From an uncultured Erysipelotrichaceae bacterium (lineage in GTDB: Bacteria > Bacillota_I > Bacilli_A > RFN20 > CAG-826): a stretch of DNA of 55,462 bases. The translations under genes and the position numbers were made by a program. Of the stretch, positions 23,969 through 33,685 are shown one piece after another; position 1 is the first letter of the stretch; each line of letters starts with the position of its first letter. Under the pieces are notes generated by a model that did not search any database, was not told where the DNA came from, and saw only the letters and a program-made list of their open reading frames with translations. The stretch lies in NCBI GenBank assembly GCA_900315885.1, contig ONAT01000006.1:1-55462 (forward strand), written 5' to 3'.

Positions 23969-25170
23969 TATTTTGCATCACGATAGTCACCAAAGCGTTT
24001 TGCACGTGTTGGGTGACGTAATTTTCTAATTGCTTTTGCTTCAATTTGACGAATACGTTCACGGGTAACACCGAATTCTTTACCAACTTCTTCCAAAGTA
24101 TGAGGGTGATTATCATCCAGACCATAACGCATACGAAGAACTTTTTCTTCACGATCAGTCAAATCTTTCATTACTGAATATAGTTCATCCTTTAATAAAG
24201 ATTTAGTCGCATATTCAGTTGGAGATTCTGTTTCTTTATCTTCGATAAAGTCTCCTAATCTTGAGTCATCTTCTTCACCAATTGGAGTTTCTAGTGATAC
24301 TGGGTCAACAGCAATGCTTTGAATATCTCTAATCTTTTCGGGTGAGATTGCGCCATCCATTTTTTCAGAGATTTCTTCCGCAGTTGGTTCACGACCTAAT
24401 TCCTGAACTAATTGACGTTGGACACGAGTGATTTTATTAATTGTTTCAACCATATGTACTGGAATACGAATTGTACGCGCTTGGTCGGCAATCGCACGAG
24501 TAATTGATTGTCTAATCCACCATGTTGCGTAAGTAGAGAATTTATAGCCTTTTGTGTAATCAAATTTTGAAACAGCTTTAATTAAGCCTAAGTTACCTTC
24601 TTGGATTAAGTCTAATAAGAACATTCCACGTCCGACATAATTCTTAGCAATATTAATAACAAGACGTAAGTTTGCAGTAATGAGTCGATTTTTAGCTTCT
24701 TCATCACCTTCGGCGCATCTTTTTGCTACTTCTTGTTCTTCATCGCCTAATAATTTTACTTTGCCGATTTCTTTTAAATACAATTTTACTGAGTCGTTAA
24801 CTTTAACATCAGAACTTGCGTATTTATCAACATCTTCAATGTCATCAGCAATTTTTTCTTTGACATATGAATCGCCATATACATCGTCATCATCGATGAT
24901 GGAACTACCATCTTCAAGTTGTTTTTCATCAAGTTCGATATTGTCATCATCAAGTGGCTCATCTTCATCAGTTTCAATTTTAATCTTTTTGCTTGCAAAG
25001 TAATTGATTAAATCATTCATTTCATCATCTGATAAATCTAGATGTGCTACTGAATCAAAGATATCTTCTTGATTTAAAGAACCTTCTTCTTGCCCTTTTT
25101 TAACAAGTCTTTCCTTGATTTCATCAAGTGTTTCAAATTCTTCCATTTCTTTCTTCTTTGTTCTTGCCAT
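23968..25170 (-). CDS. rpoD: Primary sigma factor RpoD (SigA)
   Basis: The 400-residue housekeeping sigma factor has an acidic N-terminal region 1.1 (about 1-100, rich in Asp and Glu), regions 2.1-2.4 ([51 protein letters not shown]), region 3, and region 4 ([34 protein letters not shown]). It is encoded 11 bases after dnaG. The chromosomal order dnaG-rpoD-trmK-yqfO is conserved across Bacilli. Confidence 0.97.
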   Translation of the reverse strand: MARTKKKEMEEFETLDEIKERLVKKGQEEGSLNQEDIFDSVAHLDLSDDEMNDLINYFASKKIKIETDEDEPLDDDNIELDEKQLEDGSSIIDDDDVYGDSYVKEKIADDIEDVDKYASSDVKVNDSVKLYLKEIGKVKLLGDEEQEVAKRCAEGDEEAKNRLITANLRLVINIAKNYVGRGMFLLDLIQEGNLGLIKAVSKFDYTKGYKFSTYATWWIRQSITRAIADQARTIRIPVHMVETINKITRVQRQLVQELGREPTAEEISEKMDGAISPEKIRDIQSIAVDPVSLETPIGEEDDSRLGDFIEDKETESPTEYATKSLLKDELYSVMKDLTDREEKVLRMRYGLDDNHPHTLEEVGKEFGVTRERIRQIEAKAIRKLRHPTRAKRFGDYRDAK

Positions 25171-25181
25171 AATAATTCTCC

Positions 25182-26969
25182 TTACTTTTTATTTAATTGC
25201 GCATTCTTTTTAATATTTCTTTCGCGCAAAATTCTTAGTTGTTCTACGTCACTTTTACCTTTAGTTGATTCTTCAAATATAAAATTATCGTATTCTTTTG
25301 CTCTTTCCTTTTGAATGATACTATATAACTCATTTAACAAATCGTTAGAGCATTCTGGGTAACGATTCTCAAATGATAACTCTGTGATTGAAGAAACAAT
25401 GACATCTTTTTCTTTATCACCACTTTGAGCTACACTATTGATTAAATCGTTAATCGTCATATTTTCGTGGTTGCGGTAATATTCCATAATATAACTAGCA
25501 ATTTTTGAAAATATTTCGTTTGACAAAGGTACATCTTTATCTTTATAAAATTCTAATGCCTTTTTTGAATAAAGCATTTGGTACACAAACATACGTTCAG
25601 TTAACTGTAATCTTTTAAGTGCTTTTCGTTCTGGATGTATATCAAGAGTAATATTTGCATTTTCTTCATGAGTATTATTTTTCTTATATTTTTCTAATGC
25701 ATTAGTGATAACTTTACGGTCGAAATTTGTAATTTTTGCAATATTAACAATATATTCCTCAAGTTCAAGCTCACTATTAACATTCTTTAAAAATGGTAAG
25801 AAATCAAGAATAAATCTTTTGCGTTCATCAATCGTATTAAGAGGATTTGTTCTAGAAAAATAATTCATAGCAAATTGCACTTTATCAATTAAAATGTTAA
25901 GCCATTTAATAAGATTTTCTTTGCCGTATTTATCTAATATTTCATCAGCGTCTTTTGGTCCATTTGAACGACGTACAATACGATATTTAACATTGGACTT
26001 ATCAAATAATTCAATGGCTTTTAATGTCGCCATCTGACCTGGATTATCCGAATCTAAACACAAACGAATTTCGACATTAAGACGTTTTAATAAATTAACT
26101 TGTTGCATTGTTAAAGCCGTTCCCATAAGGGCAACCGCAGATTTAACACCTGCTCGATATAAAGCAATAACATCCATAAAACCTTCAAGTAAATAGCAAT
26201 AGCCATCTAATCTCGCAGTCTTTTTTGCGTTAGCGTAGTTATAAATGATATTACCTTTTTGGAATAATGGCGTCTCGGGTGAGTTAACATATTTAGCCTC
26301 ATCAGAATTGTTAATTTTACGTGCAGAATATCCAACAACTTTTCCGTTAATATCTGTTAATGGGAAGACGACACGTCCTGCATTCTTATCAACATATTGT
26401 CCATTGCTATGTCCTGCAACTCCAATAGTTTCAATATCTTTTAAAGTACAATTCTTAGCTTGCAAATATTTAATGGATATAAGCGGATTATTTGGACAAA
26501 AGCCAATTCTAAATTGCTTGATTACCTCATCATCAATAAAGCGTTCAGTAAGATACTTTTTGCCTTCTTCTCCTTCTTTAGCAAGCAAAGTCATCATATA
26601 AAATTTTGTTAACTCTTCACAAGTTACATATAATGGAGCATTTGCTTCCTCTTGTTTGCTAGCAGTAGATTTGATGTTGAGTCGCGCATCTTTATATCCG
26701 ATAAGTTCTGCTAATTTCTTAACAGCGTTTTCAAAAGAAATATTTTCATATTTTTGGATAAATGTAATAGCGTTACCACCTGTACCACATACAAAGCACT
26801 TAAAGATTTGTTTTTCTTTTGAAATCATCATTGAAGGATTCTTATCATCATGGAACGGACAAACCGCCACATAATTTCGGCCTTTTTTGATGACATTAAT
26901 GTAAGAAGAAATGACATCGACAATGTCGGCGTGTTTTAAGATATCTTCTATAATACTTTGGTCAATCAT
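25182..26969 (-). CDS. dnaG: DNA primase
   Basis: This protein makes RNA primers for replication. The start at ATG 26969 follows GAGAGGAG; a GTG three codons earlier is less likely. The 595-residue protein has a CHC2 zinc ribbon ([10 protein letters not shown] then [10 protein letters not shown], about residues 38-65), a TOPRIM domain around 255-340 ([24 protein letters not shown]), and a C-terminal helicase-binding region. It is followed by rpoD and preceded by glyS, as in Bacillus but without ccpN and yqfL. Confidence 0.96.
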   Translation of the reverse strand: MIDQSIIEDILKHADIVDVISSYINVIKKGRNYVAVCPFHDDKNPSMMISKEKQIFKCFVCGTGGNAITFIQKYENISFENAVKKLAELIGYKDARLNIKSTASKQEEANAPLYVTCEELTKFYMMTLLAKEGEEGKKYLTERFIDDEVIKQFRIGFCPNNPLISIKYLQAKNCTLKDIETIGVAGHSNGQYVDKNAGRVVFPLTDINGKVVGYSARKINNSDEAKYVNSPETPLFQKGNIIYNYANAKKTARLDGYCYLLEGFMDVIALYRAGVKSAVALMGTALTMQQVNLLKRLNVEIRLCLDSDNPGQMATLKAIELFDKSNVKYRIVRRSNGPKDADEILDKYGKENLIKWLNILIDKVQFAMNYFSRTNPLNTIDERKRFILDFLPFLKNVNSELELEEYIVNIAKITNFDRKVITNALEKYKKNNTHEENANITLDIHPERKALKRLQLTERMFVYQMLYSKKALEFYKDKDVPLSNEIFSKIASYIMEYYRNHENMTINDLINSVAQSGDKEKDVIVSSITELSFENRYPECSNDLLNELYSIIQKERAKEYDNFIFEESTKGKSDVEQLRILRERNIKKNAQLNKK

Positions 26970-27002
26970 TGATGTCACTCCTCTCTTTTAGATTAAATTC
27001 TT

Positions 27003-28373
27003 TTAGAAAAATATTTTTTCACTAATATAGTCTTTTAATTCATCAATTTTTATACGAATTTGTTTCATTGAATCACGTTCACGGATTGTTACTGAGTTAT
27101 CATTTGCACTATCAAAGTCAACAGTAATGCAGAATGGTGTACCAATTGCGTCTTGACGGCGATATCTCTTGCCAATACTTCCCGCTTCATCATAAGTAAC
27201 TGGGAAATATTTAGCTAAGTCACTATAGATAGTTCTACCTTGTTCAGATAATTGTTTTGATAAAGGTAAGATACATGCTTTATAAGGTGCAACTGCATAA
27301 TTTAAGTGCATAACAATACGAGTATCGTTTTCTAATTGCTCTTCATCATAAGCATTGCATAATAATGCTAAAACCAAACGGTCACAACCGAGTGATGGTT
27401 CAACACAATATGGAACATATTTTTGATTTGTTTCTGGATCAAGATATTCTAGAGATTGCTTAGAATATTCCATGTGTCTTTTTAAATCATAATCTGTACG
27501 ATCAGCAATGCCCCATAATTCTCCCCAACCAAATGGGAATAAAAATTCAATATCAGTTGTGGCTTTAGAATAGAAAGCAAGTTCTTCTTTTTCGTGATCA
27601 CGATATCTTAAAACATCATCTTTAATTCCCAAATCATTTAAGAATTTTAATGCGTAAGATTTCCAGTAGTTAAACCACTCTAAATCCGTTCCTGGCTTAC
27701 AGAAGAATTCCATTTCCATTTGTTCAAATTCACGAGTTCTAAATGTGAAGTTACCTGGAGTAATTTCATTTCTAAATGCTTTACCAATATTACAAATACC
27801 AATAGGTAATTTTCTACGTGTTGTACGCACAACATTTTTAAAGTTAACAAACATACCTTGAGCAGTTTCAGGCCTTAAATAGACTAAAGACTTACTATCA
27901 TCTGTAACACCAATATGAGTTTTAAACATCATATTAAATTGACGGATATCAGTAAAATTAGATTTACCACAATTTGGACAAGTTACATGATTTTCACGTA
28001 TAAATGCCATCATTTCATCGTTAGTCATCTTGTTAACATTAACATCAGGGAAACTTGCTTCAATTAATTTATCTGCACGATGTCTTGTTTTACATTCTTT
28101 ACAATCAATAAGTGGATCATTAAATGTAGAAACATGTCCTGTTGCTTCCCAGACACGAGGATTCATTAAAATTGCTGCATCTATTCCAACGTTTGTCGGT
28201 GATTCTTGAACAAATCTTTTCCACCATAACTTTTTAACATTATTTTTAAATTCTGAGCCAAGCGGACCATAATCCCATGTATTAGAAAGTCCACCATAAA
28301 TTTCTGAACCTTGATACACATATCCTTGTGTTTGCAAATGTGTTACTATTTTTTCAAAATCAAATTTTCCCAT
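27003..28373 (-). CDS. glyS: Glycyl-tRNA synthetase, class II dimeric type
   Basis: This 456-residue enzyme is the single-chain alpha2 GlyRS found in Staphylococcus and Mollicutes, not the glyQ-glyS heterotetramer of B. subtilis. Class II motif 2 is visible as [21 protein letters not shown] and motif 3 as [14 protein letters not shown] zinc-binding insertion has CKEC and CPNC. The leader is only about 35 bases with a hairpin ending at the Shine-Dalgarno, and there is no T-box. It lies between recO and dnaG. Confidence 0.96.
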   Translation of the reverse strand: MGKFDFEKIVTHLQTQGYVYQGSEIYGGLSNTWDYGPLGSEFKNNVKKLWWKRFVQESPTNVGIDAAILMNPRVWEATGHVSTFNDPLIDCKECKTRHRADKLIEASFPDVNVNKMTNDEMMAFIRENHVTCPNCGKSNFTDIRQFNMMFKTHIGVTDDSKSLVYLRPETAQGMFVNFKNVVRTTRRKLPIGICNIGKAFRNEITPGNFTFRTREFEQMEMEFFCKPGTDLEWFNYWKSYALKFLNDLGIKDDVLRYRDHEKEELAFYSKATTDIEFLFPFGWGELWGIADRTDYDLKRHMEYSKQSLEYLDPETNQKYVPYCVEPSLGCDRLVLALLCNAYDEEQLENDTRIVMHLNYAVAPYKACILPLSKQLSEQGRTIYSDLAKYFPVTYDEAGSIGKRYRRQDAIGTPFCITVDFDSANDNSVTIRERDSMKQIRIKIDELKDYISEKIFF

Positions 28374-28381
28374 AAAAAACT

Positions 28382-28412
28382 CCTTATATTTTCACTTTGT
28401 GAAAACACAAGG
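28382..28412 (-). promoter_or_regulatory. Hairpin abutting the glyS ribosome binding site
   Basis: On the minus-strand RNA, 28412-28399 pairs with 28395-28382 over 14 bases with two G-U pairs around AAA. Its core TTTTCAC/GTGAAAA is a perfect palindrome in DNA. The last bases (AAGG) belong to the AAGGAG site of glyS, so the stem can occlude it if transcription starts far enough upstream. Confidence 0.5.
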
Positions 28413-28415
28413 AAT

Positions 28416-28443
28416 ATTCTACTAAATATTTTAATCTTGTCAA
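28416..28443 (-). promoter_or_regulatory. glyS promoter
   Basis: On the minus strand, a perfect -35 TTGACA (28443-28438), a 16-base spacer and -10 TAGAAT (28421-28416) lie just upstream of the hairpin. Expected transcription start is near 28408. Confidence 0.65.
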
Positions 28444-28460
28444 CCTACTATGAGTGAATT

Positions 28461-29183
28461 TTATAATATTTTTACCAAAAGTTCAAAATTCTTTAATTTT
28501 ATGTCTAATTGTTCACTTAAAAAGTGATAAAAATCACGGAAAAGAGCGTTGCATTCAAACTCTGGAAGTGCTTTTTCAACTACTTCTTTTAAAGGTGCAA
28601 TCATCACATAACGCGCCATTTTGATGTATAAAGGTTTATGTTGAATATCAGTTGATAATAAGCACTTATGGCAAACAAATCCCCCATCAACATATGATAA
28701 AGAAATTATTCCTTTTTTACTTCCGCATCTTACACATTCATTAACATTTAAAGTTAGGCCAACATTATTGATGATATGTGATAAAAAAGCAAGCCTAATT
28801 GTACGTAAATCTTTTTGCATTAATATTGCATCTAGACAAACTAAAATTGCTTCATAAATACTAGATATATTCTCTTCATCTATTGTTTTTTTAGCTAATT
28901 CAATGATAAAGCCTAAAGTTAACATTGCTTCGATATTTTCATACAAATTTTTGTATGATTTTAAAGTCTCACCGCTTTGTAAAGTGTAATGTGCACTCTT
29001 TTTGTTTTGTGATAAATCAACTTTTACAACATTATAAAGTTGGCAAAGTGAAGTAAGTTTAGCATTTATCTTTAAAATGCCATGTGCTGTAAAAGTCACA
29101 AAGCCGTTCTTAGTTAAAAGATTAACAATGCCATCAGATTCACGATACGCCGTGACACTTGTAACAATGCCTTCAAATTCCAT
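28461..29183 (-). CDS. recO: DNA repair protein RecO
   Basis: RecO loads RecA and anneals SSB-coated single strands in recombinational repair. The 240-residue protein begins with an OB-fold (about 1-80, EGIVTSVTAYRESDGIVNLL). A helical region follows, with a zinc finger CVRCGS and CHKC (about 155-185). It lies two bases after era and follows the era-recO order of Bacillus. Confidence 0.93.
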   Translation of the reverse strand: MEFEGIVTSVTAYRESDGIVNLLTKNGFVTFTAHGILKINAKLTSLCQLYNVVKVDLSQNKKSAHYTLQSGETLKSYKNLYENIEAMLTLGFIIELAKKTIDEENISSIYEAILVCLDAILMQKDLRTIRLAFLSHIINNVGLTLNVNECVRCGSKKGIISLSYVDGGFVCHKCLLSTDIQHKPLYIKMARYVMIAPLKEVVEKALPEFECNALFRDFYHFLSEQLDIKLKNFELLVKIL

Positions 29184-29185
29184 AA

Positions 29186-30064
29186 TTATTTATCTTGGTA
29201 GCCGAATTCTCGTAAGCAACGAGTAGAATTGCGCCACTCCTCTTCAACACGCACAAATGTTGTTAAATTAACTCTTTTATTTAAGTAAGTTTCGATGTCT
29301 TTGCGTGCTAAAACACCAATCCTTTTAATCATTTTTCCACCCTTACCAATAAGTATTCCTTTTTGGGTGTCCCTTTCAACAACAATCGTAGCATAAATGT
29401 TATATTTATCTTTCTTTTCTTCGATTTTTTCAACGTAAACTGCAACTGAATGAGGTATTTCTTGCTTAGTTAAATAAAGTATTTTTTCTCTAATAAATTC
29501 AGATATGACAAATGCATTGTCTTTATCTGTAACTTGTTCACGAGGGAAGAATTGTGGTCCTTCACTTAAACAGTTTTTTAGTTCTTTAATTAAGTCATCA
29601 ATTGAAACATTATTTAAAGCAGATATTTCAATAAATTTTGAATTAGGGAACAATTCGCGATATTTTTCTTTTAATCTCGTAATTAATAAAATATTTGTCA
29701 AATCAATCTTATTAAAGGCAACAAAAATTGGTGCATCACTATGAATGTGATCCACTAAATATTGGTCTCCTTCGCCAAATTCAAGTGATGAGTCAACGAG
29801 TAAAACAATAGCTTCGACATCACGAGTGGAGGCAAAAGCTACCTTATTCATATATTCGCCTAACTTAAAATAAGGTTTATGAATACCTGGCGTATCCACA
29901 AAAACAATTTGTGATTCTTCATCGTTATAGACACCCATAATAGAGTTACGAGTTGTTTGAGGTTTAGGTGATATAATCGATACTTTTTTATTTAAAATGG
30001 CATTGAGTAATGTTGATTTTCCAACATTAGGTCTACCAATAAGTGCAACAAAACCGCTTTTCAT
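29186..30064 (-). CDS. era: GTPase Era
   Basis: Era binds 16S rRNA during 30S maturation. The 292-residue protein has G1 GRPNVGKS (residues 10-17), G3 DTPGIH, G4 NKID, and a C-terminal KH domain with GKGGKMIKRIG. The full length matches the family. Its ATG overlaps the end of the ybeY-cdd gene at base 30064. It is followed by recO. Confidence 0.96.
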   Translation of the reverse strand: MKSGFVALIGRPNVGKSTLLNAILNKKVSIISPKPQTTRNSIMGVYNDEESQIVFVDTPGIHKPYFKLGEYMNKVAFASTRDVEAIVLLVDSSLEFGEGDQYLVDHIHSDAPIFVAFNKIDLTNILLITRLKEKYRELFPNSKFIEISALNNVSIDDLIKELKNCLSEGPQFFPREQVTDKDNAFVISEFIREKILYLTKQEIPHSVAVYVEKIEEKKDKYNIYATIVVERDTQKGILIGKGGKMIKRIGVLARKDIETYLNKRVNLTTFVRVEEEWRNSTRCLREFGYQDK

Positions 30065-30915
30065 TATAAATCACTTGAATCAAAGGCAAATGGGAGTAAT
30101 TCTTCAACAGATGTTTCTTTGATTTTTCCTTTTAAATTACCCATAATAATTTTTCCTTCACGAGGGAATAATTCTGAGATAACTTGGCGGCAAGCTCCAC
30201 ACGGAGAACATACATCTTCCGTATCAGCAACAAGTGCTAAAATTGCGATATCATCTTTTTTGTAGCCATTCATATATGTGTGATATAGAGCGTTTCTTTC
30301 AGCGCACATACAAAGTGGGTAACTTGCATTTTCGATATTTGCGCCAAGGAAATGATTTCCATCTTTCGTAACCACAACCGCTCCAACTTTAAAATGTGAA
30401 TAAGGGGTGTAAGCTAATTTGCGAGCTTCTTTTGCTAATTCAATTAATTCTTCATCTGTCATAAAAACTTCTCCTTTTAGTATTTCTTCTTGTAATGAAA
30501 ACATCACTACTTCATCTTCTTTTTTCATATGGTCATAGCCAAGCAAATGTAATAATCCATGCACAAACAAGAAACACATTTCGCGTTTAATAGAGTGTCC
30601 ATAAGATTTAGCTTGTTCTAATGCTTTATCAACAGAGATAAAAATTTCACCAAGTAAAGTGGGAATACTACCCTTAATTTTTACTTCGCCTTCAACTTCA
30701 TCAAGGAAGGCAAAACTAATAACATCTGTAGGACGATCAATATGTCGATATTCCTTATTAATTTCATGAATTCTTTCGTTATTAATTAACGAGACATCAA
30801 CCTCATAATCAGCCTTAATTTTGAGACGTTTAAAAGTTTTCTTCATTAAGGCTAAATATATCTTTTCATACTCATCGTATTTAGGATTATATTCATTTTC
30901 AAATTCTAACTGCAT
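30064..30915 (-). CDS. ybeY: Fusion of rRNA-maturation endoribonuclease YbeY with cytidine deaminase
   Basis: The 283-residue ORF joins two enzymes. Residues 1-151 are YbeY, the zinc RNase of 16S 3'-end maturation (RPTDVISFAF and the metal motif HGLLHLLGYDH). Residues 152-283 form a full cytidine deaminase of the small tetrameric type (CAERNAL and PCGACRQ zinc motifs, SHFKVGAVV). In Bacillus ybeY, dgkA and cdd are separate neighbours; here dgkA is lost and ybeY runs in frame into cdd. A strong AAAGGAG lies eight bases before the Met152 codon, so free Cdd may also be made. No stop or frameshift separates the halves. Confidence 0.93.
   Translation of the reverse strand: MQLEFENEYNPKYDEYEKIYLALMKKTFKRLKIKADYEVDVSLINNERIHEINKEYRHIDRPTDVISFAFLDEVEGEVKIKGSIPTLLGEIFISVDKALEQAKSYGHSIKREMCFLFVHGLLHLLGYDHMKKEDEVVMFSLQEEILKGEVFMTDEELIELAKEARKLAYTPYSHFKVGAVVVTKDGNHFLGANIENASYPLCMCAERNALYHTYMNGYKKDDIAILALVADTEDVCSPCGACRQVISELFPREGKIIMGNLKGKIKETSVEELLPFAFDSSDL
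30460..30477 (-). promoter_or_regulatory. cdd: Internal ribosome binding site and start for cdd
   Basis: On the minus strand AAAGGAG (30477-30471) lies eight bases before ATG (30462-30460) inside the fused ORF. It coincides with the usual cytidine deaminase start and would give a 132-residue Cdd. Confidence 0.6.
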
Positions 30916-30965
30916 ATTATCACCATGATTATTTTATCACATAAGTGATAAATTAGAAATAGAAA

Positions 30966-32051
30966 TTATAAGTTGTTGCTTTTTATAAAACTTATTTTGT
31001 CATCAATTAAAAGAATCTTTGTGATGGTAAAATAAGTTAAAGCGTTGAGAGTAAATTGAAAAACAATGTAATCAACACCAATTAAGTTTTTCGTAATCAT
31101 TTGAAGTAAGCAAAGTAAAATATTAACAATAATTAATGCGATTTTTTGAAATAAAATGACATTTCCAAATCGTTTGCTTGCCTTTAAGGTTTCATCAATA
31201 TTCCATTTTATGTTTTCTAAAAATTCAATACGATTCTTTTCTTTGTTCGTTCCATTTGTAATAAGAAAAAATCCAAAAGACAAAATAGTCACTAAAACAA
31301 AAAAGATATATCCTTTTTCAAGTGAAGTTATAAACAAAAATAACAAACCAAAAAATGTAATAATATGTGTAGGAATTATAATAATATTTTGAATTATATT
31401 TTGTTCATATTTATTGACAATTACTAGATTATTATAGTTTAAATTAAGTCGCTTATTTGTCGTTTCAATAAACTTAAAAGAATATGTTTTTTGTAGCCAC
31501 AAAAACATAACTCCTAAAATAGTAAGCAAGACAAAATTTATAATATTATTTAAAAAGAGAAATGAAAGAAAAAATGATAAAGAGGCAAATAAATTCATAG
31601 AAGTAGCTATAATCAGTTCTTTATTCATTGGCTTTTTGCTTGCCTTAAATTTTATATTTCCAACATCTTCTACTACTAAGATGTTACCGCAAAAAACGCT
31701 TTGAAATATGTCTTCTTCTAATGATAATTCACCAATACTAGGATCAAATATTTCATATTTATTTTTTGTTATACTTGTTAATAAAATGTAATGAAAATGT
31801 TTGTCTATTTTTATTAAACATATTATCGGTAGATTTTGTGTACTTAAATCAGACAAATTATTTGTTTCATACCCTTGTAAATCAACATTATATTCTTTAG
31901 CGATTTTTTTAATATCAAGCATTGATAAATTATTCTTTTTCTTATTATCTAAAAATAAAAAATCTTTATTCTTGTGTAAATTCGCTAACAAAACTTTTAA
32001 AACAGCAAACCCGCAATCACTTTCACAACTTTGTAAAACACTATATTTCAT
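30966..32051 (-). CDS. C39-peptidase-like membrane protein without an ATP-binding domain
   Basis: Residues 1-130 resemble the C39 double-glycine peptidase domain of peptidase-containing ABC exporters: Gln7, Cys13 (SCESDCGFAVL), His87 (HYILLTS) and Asp103 (IFDPSIG) form the expected oxyanion hole and triad. Residues about 145-350 contain roughly six hydrophobic helices like an exporter membrane domain. The protein ends at 361 residues with no Walker motifs, so the motor is missing. It sits between yqfD and ybeY-cdd, where Bacillus has phoH and yqfF. It could process a peptide or be an adapted half-transporter with a separate ATPase. The sporulation link is inferred only from position. Confidence 0.7.
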   Translation of the reverse strand: MKYSVLQSCESDCGFAVLKVLLANLHKNKDFLFLDNKKKNNLSMLDIKKIAKEYNVDLQGYETNNLSDLSTQNLPIICLIKIDKHFHYILLTSITKNKYEIFDPSIGELSLEEDIFQSVFCGNILVVEDVGNIKFKASKKPMNKELIIATSMNLFASLSFFLSFLFLNNIINFVLLTILGVMFLWLQKTYSFKFIETTNKRLNLNYNNLVIVNKYEQNIIQNIIIIPTHIITFFGLLFLFITSLEKGYIFFVLVTILSFGFFLITNGTNKEKNRIEFLENIKWNIDETLKASKRFGNVILFQKIALIIVNILLCLLQMITKNLIGVDYIVFQFTLNALTYFTITKILLIDDKISFIKSNNL

Positions 32052-32080
32052 AAAAACCTCCTATTATACATATAGGAGGA

Positions 32081-33007
32081 TTAATTGGTAATTCCGATAT
32101 TTTCGAGACAAGTAAAATGAATTGAAAGAACATATTTGTTATTTGTTTTGTTAAATTTTAAGACTTTTTCCTTAATTATCTTTTCTTTTTCGTTAAAGCC
32201 TTTACACATTACACTTTTTGCTTCTTCTAGACACTTAATAAATGCTTCTCCTTCATCATTAAGAGTGGAACTTGTCTCCACAATATTCCATGTTTTCGCA
32301 TATACTTCTCCTAGCGCTCCAATAAAAATTGCGTTACCTTGAGCATCGAGTATAGAATCACTAATTAACAAATCACCTTGTCTTACATATTGCCCTTCTT
32401 CAATCATCTTTACGCCACTAGTCAAGACATAATATTGAATTAAACCATTCTTTTTGGCATATAAAGAGGTGTCACTTTCAGGAATTGTTACTACTTCTTT
32501 ACGCATTTTATAATTGATATTTACTACTGTACCTTTTAAGGTCACTTCTACAAAATCAATTTCATTTCTAAACTCTGTTTTAAGATTATTTTCTATGGTT
32601 TTTAATTCATTAAAATTTGGTTTTTCACTATATTTTTTTAAGCCATATTCATTAGTTTTTAAGGCTATTTGATTATTCATTGCCTTATTTTCTCCATTAA
32701 TATTAATCGAAGAAATTCGTGAATTTAACAAGAAAAAGAAAGTAAGAGAAACAATAAGCGCCACTAAAGTTATGCGATACATTAATAAATTACGAAAACG
32801 GGATAACAAACCCACACGATTAATCACTTTTGCATCTTTATATAGTTTTAAAATCTTCTTCTCATTAAAAATATCAATTGATAACGTATAAAGATAATCA
32901 GAATTCTTTTTAAAATTATAGACAACAATATTATTATTCTTTAAATTTTCTAACATGGAAAGTGAAGAATATGCTTTAACTTGCACAATAATTTTATTAT
33001 TTATCAT
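32081..33007 (-). CDS. yqfD: YqfD-like sporulation protein
   Basis: The 308-residue protein follows the YqfD family plan: a soluble N-terminal part, a short Arg-rich segment (VGLLSRFRNLLMYRITL), one transmembrane helix near residues 76-95, then an extracytoplasmic part with ININGENKAMNNQIALK, EVTLKGTVVNINYKMRKE and RQGDLLISDSI. In Bacillus yqfD belongs to the mother-cell regulon and is required for efficient sporulation, with unknown biochemistry. It overlaps yqfC by 11 bases and is followed by the C39-like gene. Confidence 0.8.
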   Translation of the reverse strand: MINNKIIVQVKAYSSLSMLENLKNNNIVVYNFKKNSDYLYTLSIDIFNEKKILKLYKDAKVINRVGLLSRFRNLLMYRITLVALIVSLTFFFLLNSRISSININGENKAMNNQIALKTNEYGLKKYSEKPNFNELKTIENNLKTEFRNEIDFVEVTLKGTVVNINYKMRKEVVTIPESDTSLYAKKNGLIQYYVLTSGVKMIEEGQYVRQGDLLISDSILDAQGNAIFIGALGEVYAKTWNIVETSSTLNDEGEAFIKCLEEAKSVMCKGFNEKEKIIKEKVLKFNKTNNKYVLSIHFTCLENIGITN

Positions 33008-33242
33008 AGCCTAACCTCACATCTTCAATTATTCCTTTGACATCAATTTCATTTTTATCAAAAAAACAAATAGTTAGATTTATACCAATAACACTAAGTA
33101 TGATATTTTTCATATCAATAATTATTTGATTTTCATCGACACTAATGAGTTTTTTATATCCGACAACTTTTAATACTCCGTTTTCATAAACAAACATGCT
33201 ATCACCATTTAAATATATGGTAAAGCAAGTAAAAAAAGACAA
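32997..33242 (-). CDS. yqfC: YqfC-like sporulation protein, N-terminally short
   Basis: The reading frame matches the YqfC core (NGDSMFVYENGVLKVVG, then the LTICFFDKNEIDVKGII end). Family similarity reaches upstream of the best ATG at 33197 (GGTGAT upstream), into codons that can start only at TTG 33242. That TTG lies in the T-run of the rpsU terminator with no ribosome binding site. About 25 residues normally present at the N-terminus are missing. Either the protein starts at 33197 and is 66 residues long, or the gene is degenerating. It overlaps yqfD by 11 bases. Confidence 0.6.
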   Translation of the reverse strand: MSFFTCFTIYLNGDSMFVYENGVLKVVGYKKLISVDENQIIIDMKNIILSVIGINLTICFFDKNEIDVKGIIEDVRLGYDK

Positions 33243-33266
33243 AAAAAAGCACCCTTTCAGATGCTT
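33241..33266 (-). terminator. Terminator of rpsU
   Basis: On the minus strand AAGCATC (33266-33260) pairs with GGTGCTT (33253-33247) with one wobble pair, followed by T8 at 33248-33241, the first two of which lie in the stem. Confidence 0.75.
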
Positions 33267-33270
33267 AATA

Positions 33271-33444
33271 TTAATAAGATTTGCGACGAGCTTGCTCGGA
33301 TTTAAGTTTACGTTTAATTCCAGGCTTTAAATAGAATTCGCGTTTACGTGCTTCAGCGAGTGTACCTGCCTTGTTTACTTGTCTCTTGAAACGGCGAAGT
33401 GCGTCATCTAATGATTCATTATCGCGTACGATTGTTCTTGGCAT
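33271..33444 (-). CDS. rpsU: 30S ribosomal protein S21
   Basis: S21 is a small basic ribosomal protein. The start at ATG 33444 has GGAGGGAG upstream and gives 57 residues ([20 protein letters not shown], then a Lys/Arg-rich C-terminus with KREFYLKPG). Upstream in-frame codons are excluded by the ribosome binding site. As in Bacillus it lies upstream of yqfC and yqfD, though yqeY, yqfA and yqfB are gone. It has its own terminator. Confidence 0.96.
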   Translation of the reverse strand: MPRTIVRDNESLDDALRRFKRQVNKAGTLAEARKREFYLKPGIKRKLKSEQARRKSY

Positions 33445-33655
33445 TTGTCTCCCTCCTTCTGAAGCCGAATGGCTAAACAACAAAATAATTATAACATAGT
33501 TAACTTCAAATGCAATATATTTTTATTTTCTTTTTTATGTGAATAAATGGTTTATTTTTAATAAAAATTACTATTAATGATACTTTTATTAACAACATTT
33601 TTAAGTTATATCAATACATCGTCAAATATTAATAAATATTTAACTTTAATAAACA

Positions 33656-33680
33656 AATAAAAGGCGCGAGAAATCGCACC
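33656..33680 (-). terminator. Terminator of deoC
   Basis: On the minus strand GGTGCGA (33680-33674) pairs with TCGCGCC (33669-33663) around a four-base loop, followed by TTTTATTT. Confidence 0.7.
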
Positions 33681-33685
33681 TAAGT

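Noticed and set aside
28374-28460. T-box riboswitch upstream of glyS
   Set aside because: The spacer is only about 87 bases and has no T-box or specifier-loop features.
30966-32051. Complete peptidase-containing ABC exporter
   Set aside because: There are no Walker A or signature motifs, and the protein ends after the membrane domain.
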